64,000 bases of DNA from Nigrospora sphaerica (lineage: Eukaryota; Ascomycota; Sordariomycetes; Amphisphaeriales; Apiosporaceae). The notes under the pieces are model-generated. The model saw only the letters and a list, made by a program, of their open reading frames with translations, was not told where the DNA came from and did no database searches. The position numbers and the translations under genes were made by a program. Location: positions 3,038,001 through 3,102,000 of the forward strand of contig JAGVVL010000002.1 of assembly GCA_018287875.1 (NCBI GenBank), read 5' to 3'. Below, piece by piece: positions 8,607 through 18,699 of the stretch (positions are counted from its first letter, which is position 1; each line of letters opens with the position of its first letter).

Positions 8607-9996
8607 CTAGAAGTTTGGCAGGTCCACCTTGACGGCGACAATGTTCTCAGACATGAATCCCGTCACGTACAACCACGCCCGGCGCTGGCCATCCTCCAGC
8701 TTCGGGTCGATGGCCACGAGCACCGCCGCACTGGCGGAGCGCAGTCGTGAGCCGTCGTCCTGGAAAATGATTTTCTTGTCCCACTTCTGCCCTGGGAACG
8801 CCTCGGTGCGGCGCGGTTTTGCGTACCACACGATGGCGTCGTCCTTGGCTTCGGGGTCCCGCCGGTTCTTGAGGATGTCGGCGGCCTCGCCCACGCCCCC
8901 CGTCAAGATACCGCTGCCGTCAAAGGTGGCGTTGGCGTAGGGGTCCTGGAAGTAACTCGGGTTGTCCGTGACCGTGTCGAACTGGATCGTTTGCGCGATC
9001 TTGATCTCGTGGTCCTCGCCGAGCGACGCCTTGCCCAGGTACAGTGTCCCGCCCACGGCGCTCGAGATAATGACGTCGTCGGCCGCTGGGCCGTGGCTCA
9101 GCCCGTTGTTGTTCCACATGCCCTTGAGGGCCACCACGGCCTGGACGCCCGCCGTGGGCTCTGTCTTCTCGAGGTGGTCCAGCTGGACGTGCACCGTGTC
9201 GGTCCACGTGGCACTGGGGACGACATCCTCGACCATGCGCATGTGCCCGTCCGTGTAGAAGTGGTCGTTGGTGACGAAAAACTCAGTGGGTCCGCGGGCC
9301 AGCAGGTCGTTGGGCGTCCGGATCAGAGGGTGCCGGACGCTGCGCACGTGCTTGGCCGTGCCGGAGCCCACCTCGTGCCGGAAGATCTCGATCCGGGATG
9401 CCGGCTTCGGGATGTCCTCGGTGCCCGGCTTCTCGGGCCCGTAGGGATACTCGCCATAGCGGGCCGGGTTCGGCAGGTGGTTCACAGCGAAGACGTAAAC
9501 GGCCGCGGGATTTTGCGGGTCCGAGATGACGTCGATTCCGTGGGTGACCAGCGGGTCCGTGAAGCCCTGCAGCTTGAGCTTCTGGGCTTTTTGTGTCTGT
9601 AACGGAGAGGATCAATGCGACGTTCGCCTACTGTTTGAAGCTCGCGGGACCGTGGTTCGAACGTACCTTGGCATCGATGACAAAGATGCCTCCGTGGTTG
9701 TCGGCCAGGACGCTGGCGTTTTCATACGTCGACAGGGGCGGGAACCAGGCCCAGCGCGTCTTGTCCGAGTCCTCGCAGGCGCTATAGATGCTGTTGCTCG
9801 GCTTGTGGTAGTGAAGGTCCTCGCAGTGCTTGGTTCCCTGGATCACCACCAGATGGGCTTCGCTCGTGAGCACGGTGCTCGAGGGCTCGCGGAAGAAGCC
9901 AAAGATGCTCAGCTGGCGATAGAGCTCGGGCCCGTAGAGATAGGCGAAGAGGATGGAGAAGAAGCCCACAAGGACTGGCGACGAGCGTCGAGCCAT
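8607..9996 (-). CDS. Serum paraoxonase/arylesterase-like protein (PON family)
   Basis: Two exons: 9667-9996 and 8607-9596, joined across a 70-bp intron (GTACGT donor, ACAG acceptor, phase 0), giving 439 residues. The ATG at 9996 opens with MARRSSPVLVGFFSILFAYLYGP-type sequence, a hydrophobic signal anchor like that retained by animal PON enzymes. Later motifs fit a six-bladed beta-propeller of the arylesterase/SMP-30 type: ADNHGGIFVIDAK at the exon junction, GFTDPLVTHGIDVISD with the HGID motif, VFAVNHLPNP, and repeated blade-like segments such as GSGILTGGVGEAADILKNRR. Family knowledge: calcium-dependent lactone or aryl ester hydrolysis. Membrane-anchored, lumenal or extracellular orientation is inferred. 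The substrate is unknown. Confidence 0.8.
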
Positions 9997-12900
9997 CTCG
10001 TGCTGTGGTGTTGCGTGGTCGTGCGATGCTGAGCTGGGAGGGGGGAAGGAAGATGGATGGATTCTGATGCTCGTGTGACGCGCACTCTTCCACCTCGGGC
10101 TCAAATATTTGCATTCTCACGGAACCACGGGTACCCCGAGGGGGCTATCCACACGTTTGATCATCAAAGAGGGGCAGCAGTACGTATATTAGGTTCGATG
10201 CCATGGTCGCACGGTTCGCCAGGGTTGTGTTATAGTCCCACATGGATGCCGACTTCCATTCCCGACCCCACTTATGACCTCGTCGCTCCTGCTTAAGCAC
10301 TTCTTACCTGCTACTTCTTACCTAAGCAAGTACTTGCCTACCTTACTAGGTACGTATGAGTTAATATCATCAGGTACCTCTTGATCTGCTCCCTGTCCGC
10401 ATTGGACGACCGCGTCCACGATCTTATCAAACCATATCCTTATGTGTGAGTATGAGTTATAACATATTCATGGACATTACAGACTCGTTCGGCAACCTGG
10501 GTAGCCCCAATGGGACCGACCCCCAGAGTACCTAGTACGATTCCGGGAACTCAATTGTGCACGGGGGAGGAACGGCCGCGAGAATCACACGAGGTCGAAC
10601 CCCTCCCTTAACTGCCTCGGTTGGTTGACAAGTCCCCTGGAGAAGGGGAGGAGAGAAAGAAGAAGGAAAAAAAAGACGCGTATGCACAACGGTGCAGTCC
10701 CGTGCCGGTTTTCCCGCAGCGGGCAAATCGGGGATAGGGTTGCCGAGGCATTTTGGTTGGTCCCATTGGCTGCCTGCCTCCCAGAGCCCCCATTCTTCCG
10801 CCGCATCGAGGTCTCGCGTGGGAAGAAAGCCCCAAAGCCCCGCAGGCTCCGACGGCGCCTCGACGGAGCCGAAATGCGGGGGCCCGACACCAGCGAATGG
10901 TTGCGCCACGGCACCCATCATGCCCTTCGCGCGCGTTGTCGATCGCAACCACTCTGCCTCCCTGCTTCCCGCTGCTTTCCAAAGAAAGGCGGCAAAACGG
11001 GGAGAGGAAGGGAAAGAAGCTGCCGGGGCTGGACCTGGGGTTCCAGAACCAGAAGAGGGAGAAGAAGAAGACAATACATAACATCAAAAAGGCTCGTGCC
11101 AGGCTTCATGGAATTCCACCCATACTCTCCCAATGATGTCCCACATAGGTTGAAGATGCCGATCATCCGGTAAACCAGTTGCCAAGCATCTTCTCGACCC
11201 GCAACGGACACCCGGAATGCCCGAAACGTCTTCGGCATCCCGCTATGCGACCATCCCGCTATCCGAGTGAGTGTAGAGCTTTTCACCAGCCGGCTAACGG
11301 ACTGCGGCGTAATCATAAGTTCCTAATGGGTCTCCCGCCTCCCATTTTACCGTGAAGCACAGTCTACCGCCCCGGGTCGGCCTGTACGATCCCGCTGCTC
11401 TGCGGAATAACCACCACTTGGCGGACGAACCCTCACGAACCTCGTCGGCCCTGCATAGACGGGTCTATCCGGAAGCCGCGTGCAAGTCGTGGCCCGTCCG
11501 GCGCCTTCCCCAGGCAGCCACCGGGACACAACCATAATTCAAGTTGACCCCCGGCTACATTCCCAAGCCCGGGACAACCCGCGATGCGCCGCAGTGGAAA
11601 CGGCCGCCGCAGCCCCCTTACTCAGCTGCGTAATGAGTGGGACAGCCCTCGCGCACCCGGCACGAAGAGCGGCACCCGCATCAGCCAGTCACACCCGCCC
11701 ACGCGCGACAAGAGCTCCCGAGGGGGGGACGGCGCCCGCCAAACCGCGGATGGCGGCCAAAAAGGAGGGGGGCGGCTGGGAAGGTCGTCAAACACGTACC
11801 GCGGCAGGACATCGGACGAGGGGCGCGGTTAGCGGAGGGCTCACGCCCGTTCACCCGAGCAACCCGCCCACGAAGCGGGCGCGCCCTTCGGGCACTGAAG
11901 CCAGCCGCGTTCCCCGCTCAGAGGGGGCGGGTGGGCGGGCGGCGAGGGAGGCGGGTGGCGCGCGCGGCACACAGGGGACGTCGGACGGGCGGACGGGCCA
12001 ACCAGGAGCGCGAGCCTGTGTGTGTGTGCGTGCTCGCGGCGGAACCTCCACGTCCACGTTGGGGGCCTGTAGCTGCCGACGGACAGCCCTTGCCCTCTCC
12101 CTCCGGCGCCCGCCTCGCCCGACGGGGGACGGGGCTGGATTAAGTGTGGCTGGCGTTCGTAGAGAGCAAGACATGCGCGCGGGTCAGGAACCGAGACGGG
12201 GAGATGGGGCCCGAGAATAGCGTCATCCAACAACAGGAAGACGTAAGGGGGGGGGATAATCAAGGCAAAAAAGGGCACGGCAGGCAATGAGTCATGTGAC
12301 GCGTTGTGCATATGATGCGTCTGCTGATGGTTGCATGTCTCGGGAACTGGAACAGCGATGGCGGCGGGTAGGGAAAAATAGAAAGCCCCTCCCCCCTTTC
12401 GGCAGACCTAAGCTGCGACATGCACAAGCAACGTACCCGTGCTGGTCCGTTGTAAACCGGGTCTATACACCGATGGCTGGGGATGCCGGCACGGCTCAGC
12501 AAAACAGGGTGAGAATCTAGTCACAGGTCAGACAGGCGCAGACGTGGTGTGAAGGAGTGGTTGTGGTATCTCTTATTGTGACCGGGTCAGTACAGTAACT
12601 CGGACCAGTCTTGACTATGGATCTCAGATACAACCGATGACGACAAGTCAGATGGGTACGGAACATAGGAACTAGCTGACTGGGGTGGTCATCGTGCTAG
12701 GTAACATCTCGCCCGGGAGGAAGAACCGGCAGCCTCGCGTGGGCACACGCTGCTTGCTCCCTCGCCTCCCTCGGCGCCAGAAATAGATAAAAATGAAAGG
12801 GAATTAGTGCCCCATGCCTCGGGCTAAAAGGACACTCTCGCTAAAGCGAAAGCAAAAAAAGGCTCCAAAAATCCTGACAACGCCGGGCGATGTAGTAGCC

Positions 12901-13075
12901 AAGGGGGAATCGAGAAGGTGGAGGTATAAGGGAATCCATATGCACAGGTGTTGTTGGATGGAAATGGCCAACCGCATTCGTAAGACATCAGAGAGCAATC
13001 GCTAGGTAAAGGAATTCGAGGCGTCAAGCCCCCCGCACCATCGTACAATCAGACCGTACGGGTACGGGTACTGCT
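9997..13075. other. 3.1-kb intergenic region, no gene recognised
   Basis: It lies between the 5' end of the paraoxonase-like gene and the 3' end of the DENN gene, both on the minus strand. Overlapping open frames at 10530-11170 and 11480-12310 occur on several frames at once, start mostly at non-ATG codons and have compositional, not protein-like, sequence. Features seen are AAGTACTT-type palindromes near 10300-10350, purine-rich tracts (10645-10680, 11050-11075) and a GT run at 12017-12028. Confidence 0.5.
10326..10337. repeat. 12-bp palindrome GCAAGTACTTGC
   Basis: A perfect palindrome within a TACCT/AGGTA-rich stretch (10300-10355). Similar AAGTACTT or TACCTA-rich clusters recur in several other intergenic regions of the window. 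Confidence 0.6.
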
Positions 13076-15832
13076 CTAGCGCGTGCCTCCGAGGGCACTT
13101 ATCCGAGCCCCCGAGGGCCGGTGCATGAGGCTGTCAGTGTGCTTGCTGACGTAGCCCTGCTCGTGCGAGTACGTCTCCTCGGCGAGGCTCTCCTCGTCGT
13201 CCTCGACAATCTTGGTCGGGATGTCGCTGTGGACCATGTACTGCTGACTGGACCGCTCCGGCGTCGTCATCGTCGACGCCATCGACATGGACGTGCTGCT
13301 GCGGTTCGGAATCAGGTCCGGAGTGGGCGGGATGCTCGAGGCGCGGCCCGACGGGTGCAGCATGCTGTCCTCGCCGACGTCCGACGTGGCGGCCGAGTGG
13401 CCGTCGTCGCTGTGGACGGCCGACATGTTGCTCGCACGGCGCGAGGTGGCACGCGAGTTGGCGTTGGAGCGGATCTCGAAGTCGCTGTCCTGGGCCAGCT
13501 GCAGGCTCTCGACGGCGGCCTGGCACTGCTCCGAAATGTTGCGGATGATGTGGGCGATGGCATCCGTCTTGTCCTTGAGGTGGCGGTCGGCGACATCGTT
13601 GAAGCTGGCGCTCGACAGGCGCTGGCTGGCATTGTGCGCGCGGGCAAGCGTTTGTCCAAGGCGCTCCTCTTTGGCTACGTGGCGTGTCAGCACCGCATAT
13701 GGAACAGTCATGGTTGGCTCCAACTTACCAGCATCATCGTTCGTCGATACGCTCTCCTCGTCGTACCCGGCCGCGATCTCTTCGGCGATGTCCTCGGGCT
13801 TCGACAGAGAGTGGACAAGGTGCTCCATGTGGTGCGACTGTCCCCCGATGAGGCTGCGCAGGTGCAGGACCACGCGGCGAGCCTCGTCACGCTGGCGCGT
13901 GATGGTGTTGTTGGTGTGCTGCAGGGCGGCCAGCTCCTTCTTGTTTCGCTTCCGCTCGCGCTCGAGTTCCTCGGCGATCTCTTGCTGGAGTACGAGCGCC
14001 TCCAGGGCGTCATCGCGCTGCTTCTCGGTACCCGTAAGCCGAACCGAGAGGCGGGCGTTGTCGTCCTTCTGCTGATCAATGAGGTTCGCCAGCCGGCGGT
14101 TTTCGCGCTTGTGGGTCTCGATCTTGACCTTGAGATCCGACGTCTCCTTGCCAAGCTGCTCAGCAAATGCTTGGAACTTGAGGAACTGACCCTTCCAGTT
14201 GTCCAGCTCCTCGACCAGGTAGTTGTTGCGCTTGGTAACCTTGCCGAGTTCCATGTCCATGCGACCCTTCAAGTTGATAAAGTCCTGCCACGCCTCCATG
14301 GCATCGCGCGAATACTGGTTGCGCTCCCGGACAATCTCGTTAAGGTGTCTCATGGAGACCTTGGTCATCAGCGGCTTCTTCTGCGCGCCGCCAAGGACGG
14401 CCTTGATGCCCGAGTTGCGGCCCATCTTCTCGCAGACGTGGTCCATGACGGCCATGACGGCATCCTGGTTCCACCATTCCGGATCCTGGATGGACTCGAC
14501 CTCGCCGCGCATGACAATAATTTGGCCCGCGGGCACCAGCTTTCCGCCACCGTAGGCAGAGCGCAGGTGAGCGGGGACACCCGAGGGCGTAACGTCGGTC
14601 TTGAGCGCCTGGGTCAATCGGGTGACGAACTTGTTACGCTGGCTGGGGGTGAGAGCAGTCGGCGGGCTCGAGGTCAGGACGAAGTTGCGGTCGAGGTCGA
14701 CGACCAAGGCATCCGTGGGTGCCGTAAACAGCGATCGGCATTCGGCGGTGATACCGAGAATGTAAGGACCGGGTTCCTGGACAAGCTCCTTGGCGTGGCG
14801 CGCGTGGACCACTGGCACGTAGAGACCACTCCATTCGTAAACCCTCACGCAGAAGCGGATTGTCTCGGCGGCCATTGTTAACATGGCCGGGTGGTGACTG
14901 ACGAAAATAATGCGGCGCGTGGGCGAGATGGCCGCCTCAATGACACCAACAATGTTGGGGATCGAGAGGCACGACCACAGCGGCCACATGGCAAAGTTCT
15001 GGAAGCCGGTGGGCGAAGAAGGGAACTGGTAGCAAAGAGCGTAATCCTTCATGTCGATGCGGACCAGGTCGTTCAGGCGGGGGGCGGGGAAACTCAGGAT
15101 CCGGGAAACCTCCTCCGCGTGGAAGAGGTTAGTCGCCTTGTTCCAGTGAATCCACATACCGCGCAGGTAGTCGCCCAGTAGGTTGTACAGAGGGTACCGC
15201 GAAAGGAAAGACAGGCAGTACGGGATCCAGTACGTCTCATCAGGGTTGTCGTAGAAGTCGGGCTCGGTCTTCTTCCTGAGATCGCGGATCGTCTCGGCTC
15301 TCTTCTCGTCGGCCCGGGACCAAACGCGGAGGCAGATACCGTATAGGGTGTGGGAGGAGTCCTGCTGAAGCACAAAGGCGTGGTGGACACAGTGAGGCTG
15401 GCTACGGCCGGTGCAGATCTCGACGTCGTGGGGGAAGCAGGCCCTCATGGAGGCATGGAGAGACCGGGCAATCTCGTTGTCCTGCTCCAGTCTCGGGCTA
15501 CTTCCCAGGATCTCGGGGAGCCAGAACTGGCCGACAGCGCCCTTCATGTGTCCAATCTTGCCCTGAGCGGGAGCGGGAGCCTTGACCCATTGCGAAGGCT
15601 CGCGGCCGACACCGCACACCATGTAGGCGTGGGTCAGGGTCTTGGGGGTCCTCTGGGGAGCCTTACCATTAAGGGAGGACGGGATGGGCTGGGTGATGCG
15701 CGAGTGCAGCGACGACGTTCGGCTGGGAATGATGAGGTTGTTGTCGCTCTGGTCGCGAGTGCTGGGGCGACCATCGCGGTCGCTGGTACGCGGCCGCGTG
15801 AAAGACGAGTGTGCGTGGAGTGAGGGTCCCAT
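13076..15832 (-). CDS. DENN-domain protein with long coiled coil (putative Rab GEF)
   Basis: The frame from the ATG at 15832 is open for 918 codons. A consensus intron (GTAAGT donor at 13728, GTGCTGAC branch, GTAG acceptor ending at 13675) of exactly 54 bp lies inside it. Removing it gives exons 13729-15832 and 13076-13674 and a 900-residue protein. Residues about 60-480 form the upstream, core and downstream DENN modules: THAYMVCGVGREPSQW, the ICLRVWSRADEKR strand, PYCLSFLSRYPLYNLL, and VGVIEAAISPTRRIIFVSHH. Residues about 490-680 form a long heptad-rich coiled coil. The Ser-rich tail is probably disordered and phosphorylated. Family knowledge: DENN proteins are guanine nucleotide exchange factors for Rab GTPases in membrane trafficking; the Rab partner is unknown. 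Confidence 0.9.
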   Translation of the reverse strand: MGPSLHAHSSFTRPRTSDRDGRPSTRDQSDNNLIIPSRTSSLHSRITQPIPSSLNGKAPQRTPKTLTHAYMVCGVGREPSQWVKAPAPAQGKIGHMKGAVGQFWLPEILGSSPRLEQDNEIARSLHASMRACFPHDVEICTGRSQPHCVHHAFVLQQDSSHTLYGICLRVWSRADEKRAETIRDLRKKTEPDFYDNPDETYWIPYCLSFLSRYPLYNLLGDYLRGMWIHWNKATNLFHAEEVSRILSFPAPRLNDLVRIDMKDYALCYQFPSSPTGFQNFAMWPLWSCLSIPNIVGVIEAAISPTRRIIFVSHHPAMLTMAAETIRFCVRVYEWSGLYVPVVHARHAKELVQEPGPYILGITAECRSLFTAPTDALVVDLDRNFVLTSSPPTALTPSQRNKFVTRLTQALKTDVTPSGVPAHLRSAYGGGKLVPAGQIIVMRGEVESIQDPEWWNQDAVMAVMDHVCEKMGRNSGIKAVLGGAQKKPLMTKVSMRHLNEIVRERNQYSRDAMEAWQDFINLKGRMDMELGKVTKRNNYLVEELDNWKGQFLKFQAFAEQLGKETSDLKVKIETHKRENRRLANLIDQQKDDNARLSVRLTGTEKQRDDALEALVLQQEIAEELERERKRNKKELAALQHTNNTITRQRDEARRVVLHLRSLIGGQSHHMEHLVHSLSKPEDIAEEIAAGYDEESVSTNDDAGKLEPTMTVPYAVLTRHVAKEERLGQTLARAHNASQRLSSASFNDVADRHLKDKTDAIAHIIRNISEQCQAAVESLQLAQDSDFEIRSNANSRATSRRASNMSAVHSDDGHSAATSDVGEDSMLHPSGRASSIPPTPDLIPNRSSTSMSMASTMTTPERSSQQYMVHSDIPTKIVEDDEESLAEETYSHEQGYVSKHTDSLMHRPSGARISALGGTR
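13675..13728 (-). other. 54-bp stop-free, frame-preserving intron of the DENN gene
   Basis: It has GTAAGT, GTGCTGAC and GTAG elements in the right order and spacing for a fungal intron. Its length is a multiple of three and it has no stop in the host frame. Retention adds 18 residues (about 702-719) between DDA and KEERLGQ, while splicing joins DDA directly to AKEERLGQ. Confidence 0.75.
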
Positions 15833-17636
15833 GGTGGGCGGTGGTGAGGGTGGGACCCGAGGCCCGATGCGCGGGTGGGAAAGAAGTGGTAGAGAATGAA
15901 CAGGTCGTGGGACCCAAGGCTCGACGACGGCGGCGACGGGCGAAGACGGCGATGAAGAGAAGAAACCGAAGGGCGCGAGTAACGGCTACGCAGGCCAATT
16001 GGGCGATTGATAATGCCGTTTTCGCAGGACAAAGTGTCCAGCTTCTGTGGACTCAAAGGGCCGGCAGGGTGAAGATGCCGAGCAGGGAGCGTCCTAGATC
16101 GCGGTCAAAGGCGGTCGCTTAGCAAAAGTCCTGCAAGCCGCAGTGATGGCAGCTTGGGGGACGACGATGATGGACTGACTGTGAATCACCTGAAGTCGCT
16201 TCGCACTGCTCAACCAACGCCTTACGACGAGTGAACAGACGACACGGACTTGGTGCAACCCGCTTCGAGTGGGGGATGAGAGAAGGGGATTAGAAGGGGG
16301 AGACGGAGGTGAAAAGGGACGGAGGGCCAAGGCGAGCAGGCGGGATGAAGGGTAGGTAAAGTGTTAGCTGGGATCTCATTCCCTCGCTTTCTCTCTCACC
16401 CACTCTCTCTCTCTCAAGCAGGCGGCGCACCCAAAAGAGGACCTAGCGCCACTCGCGCATGGAGGACAGGACCGGGGTCTGGAGAGGAGAGGAGGAGCCA
16501 CTATGGAACTAGGTAAGTACCTGGGTCTGCCCAGTACTTGTTTTGGGCGACTTCTGGGCGCCGGTACGTGTCGCGCCGGCTGGGTGCAACGCAAGGGGAC
16601 GTGTACCTGAACGAACCGGCAGCGCTTTGCAGGAGATCAACTGGTCGCTCTACTGCCGCACGCTACCCACAACCCACCCTGGCCTTGGCCTGCAGAGCAC
16701 TGGAGTGACGGCTCCTGAAGCTACGCAGTAGCAGACCTGGTCGCCGGCGCGGTAGCCAGAAGCAGGGAGAGCTGGGGGGGTGGGGATCTATAATCAAAGC
16801 CATGGGGGGTTGCAAGTGGCCGAAGCGGACCAGGGCATCGCATTCTCAATCTCTCTCTCTCACGCTTTTTCTCTTCCCTCCCTCAATCACACCCAGGGGC
16901 CCGAGCAAAAGAGGCAGCAGAGGTGCCGCTACCTGGCAGCCCGCTGCAGACTTTAGAGACGACCGGGAAAAGAGGAGATGGCGACAGCAACGACCTCCCA
17001 CTAGCACTTGCTGCACCGCCGATACACTGTCACATCGGGGCCGGGCCAGGAACTAAGGAGACAAGGGGACGTCCGTACCCATCCCTCCACTCCAATGGAT
17101 GGATGGAGGGCTGCCATCTGCAGTCCGTCAGTTCGCCTGGAGTCCCGTCGCAGACTCGCATTGTACCGGGTACGTGCGATGCACCCGCCGATGCCGCCCT
17201 TGGTACCGTATACTCGTACGTTTGTGCGGGCGCAGGGCTGGTGGCCGCCTCGAGTGCGGTCACGGCTACCGGCGTCCTGGCAAATTGGATCCCAACGGGC
17301 TTGCAACCGAGGCGACCTGACCCCAGAATGAGCATCCCTGGTGCTCGGGCCCCTGTAACCCTGCCCTCAATCTTCGGCCGCTCCACCATTCCAGGTACGG
17401 CCAATCGCTGCTGCTCGTGGCGAGCGAGAGCTGCCGGGTGCTGATGGTGCTACAGTAACTCGGTACCTGGAGGGTGCGGGAAATCCATCTGCAGTGGGAA
17501 CCCCACTAACCTTTTGGTGCAGGGCAGTACGACTAGCTGTGTAAGGTATGGGATAACTACTACCTAAAGCGAGGGGCGCTGACCTCCCACGCTCCCTTTT
17601 GGTTGGTTGGCTGGACGCCGGCCTGCTGGGAGGGGA

Positions 17637-17660
17637 GGACGGACGGACGGACGGACGGAT
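17637..17660. repeat. (GGAC) tetranucleotide microsatellite
   Basis: About five to six tandem GGAC units. Confidence 0.85.
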
Positions 17661-18657
17661 AAAAAGACCAACCTGAGGCCATGCCATGGTGGCGTCCAGG
17701 CGTTGGCATTCAGGTGGTATCGACCACCCAATCCGTCCAAGCCAAAGCCGCCGGGGGAAAAAAAAAAGGAAAAGGCCTTCGACAAAAACGCCACGGTCGA
17801 AAGCCGTCCACCCCTCGTCATCAACGTTCACACGTCCGTGATAAAGCCGCTGGTGACCCGTTATGGTTGTTTGATACCTTGGTTGATGCTAGGTCGTAAG
17901 TTGGTACCTGCTTATTCACGTATAGTTGCTGAGCTGTCATGCCGCCGACGCCGTCGCTATCGCCGCGCCCCAGTGCCCCTCAGTGCTCCTCCATCTGACT
18001 ATCAACGTATTCAGTAAGGGCGAGCTGCATACCACATCCACAGCATGCCGACCCCTTCCAATTCCAGAGGCGAGGCGGACGGAATGCGAGCTTCCACGAG
18101 GAAAGCAACGGTCGAAGGGCCGTGGTTTATAGGTAGCTTAACACTGACCTTGGCTCGGATGTAACGAGTACACGGTTCAGTCATGTTTCCTTTCCTGTAA
18201 ACTTCCACCACCTAACAACGTTGCACCGTGTGCAGCGTCCATGGCCCCGACAGAGACCGTCGCGACCGTGGCATGCAGTGCTGTGCGGTCTGTCCGCACC
18301 AAAACTCTCAACCTGAGCTAAATGCAAACTACTGGGATCCAAAGAAGCGAGCCATGCGACCAGACGCAGTGACGGCACACTTTTCTCGCGCTACGGCTGG
18401 GGATCGGCAAACGCGAATCGTGCCTTGGTACGCACCCCAAAGAGGGGCGGGGAGGGGACAGGCGACGGCCCACGGAAGGGGAAGGAAAGAAAAATATCGA
18501 CGGCGGGCAACACAATCTATGAGCCGTCGGCTAGGACCCAAACCAACGGGTGCCCAATCGCCTGACAGTGGGCTGAGCCGTCACAGGTAGCGTCATGGCC
18601 GTGACCGCAGAGGGTGCGCAGGTAGTCAGGGGTGGCCGGCCGGATGATCGTCAACCC

Positions 18658-18699
18658 ACGACGACAACAACAACAACTACGACAACAACGACAACAACG
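18658..18699. repeat. CAA/CGA-rich trinucleotide tract
   Basis: An imperfect run of ACAACA/ACGACA triplets about 42 bp long in intergenic DNA. Confidence 0.75.

Noticed and set aside
11480..12311. Several overlapping frames of 100-246 codons on both strands
   Set aside because: Very GC-rich DNA opens most frames at once, the longest plus-strand frame begins at a non-ATG codon, and the translated sequences are low-complexity.
13121..14881. 586-codon open frame on the plus strand
   Set aside because: It lies wholly antisense to the DENN coding region. GC-rich third positions in the real gene remove stops from the opposite frame, and its sequence has no protein-family character.
15640..15672. 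Possible additional intron at a GTAAGG near the DENN N-terminus
   Set aside because: No branch site and in-phase acceptor follow before the conserved THAYMVCGVG segment, which the uninterrupted frame already supplies.
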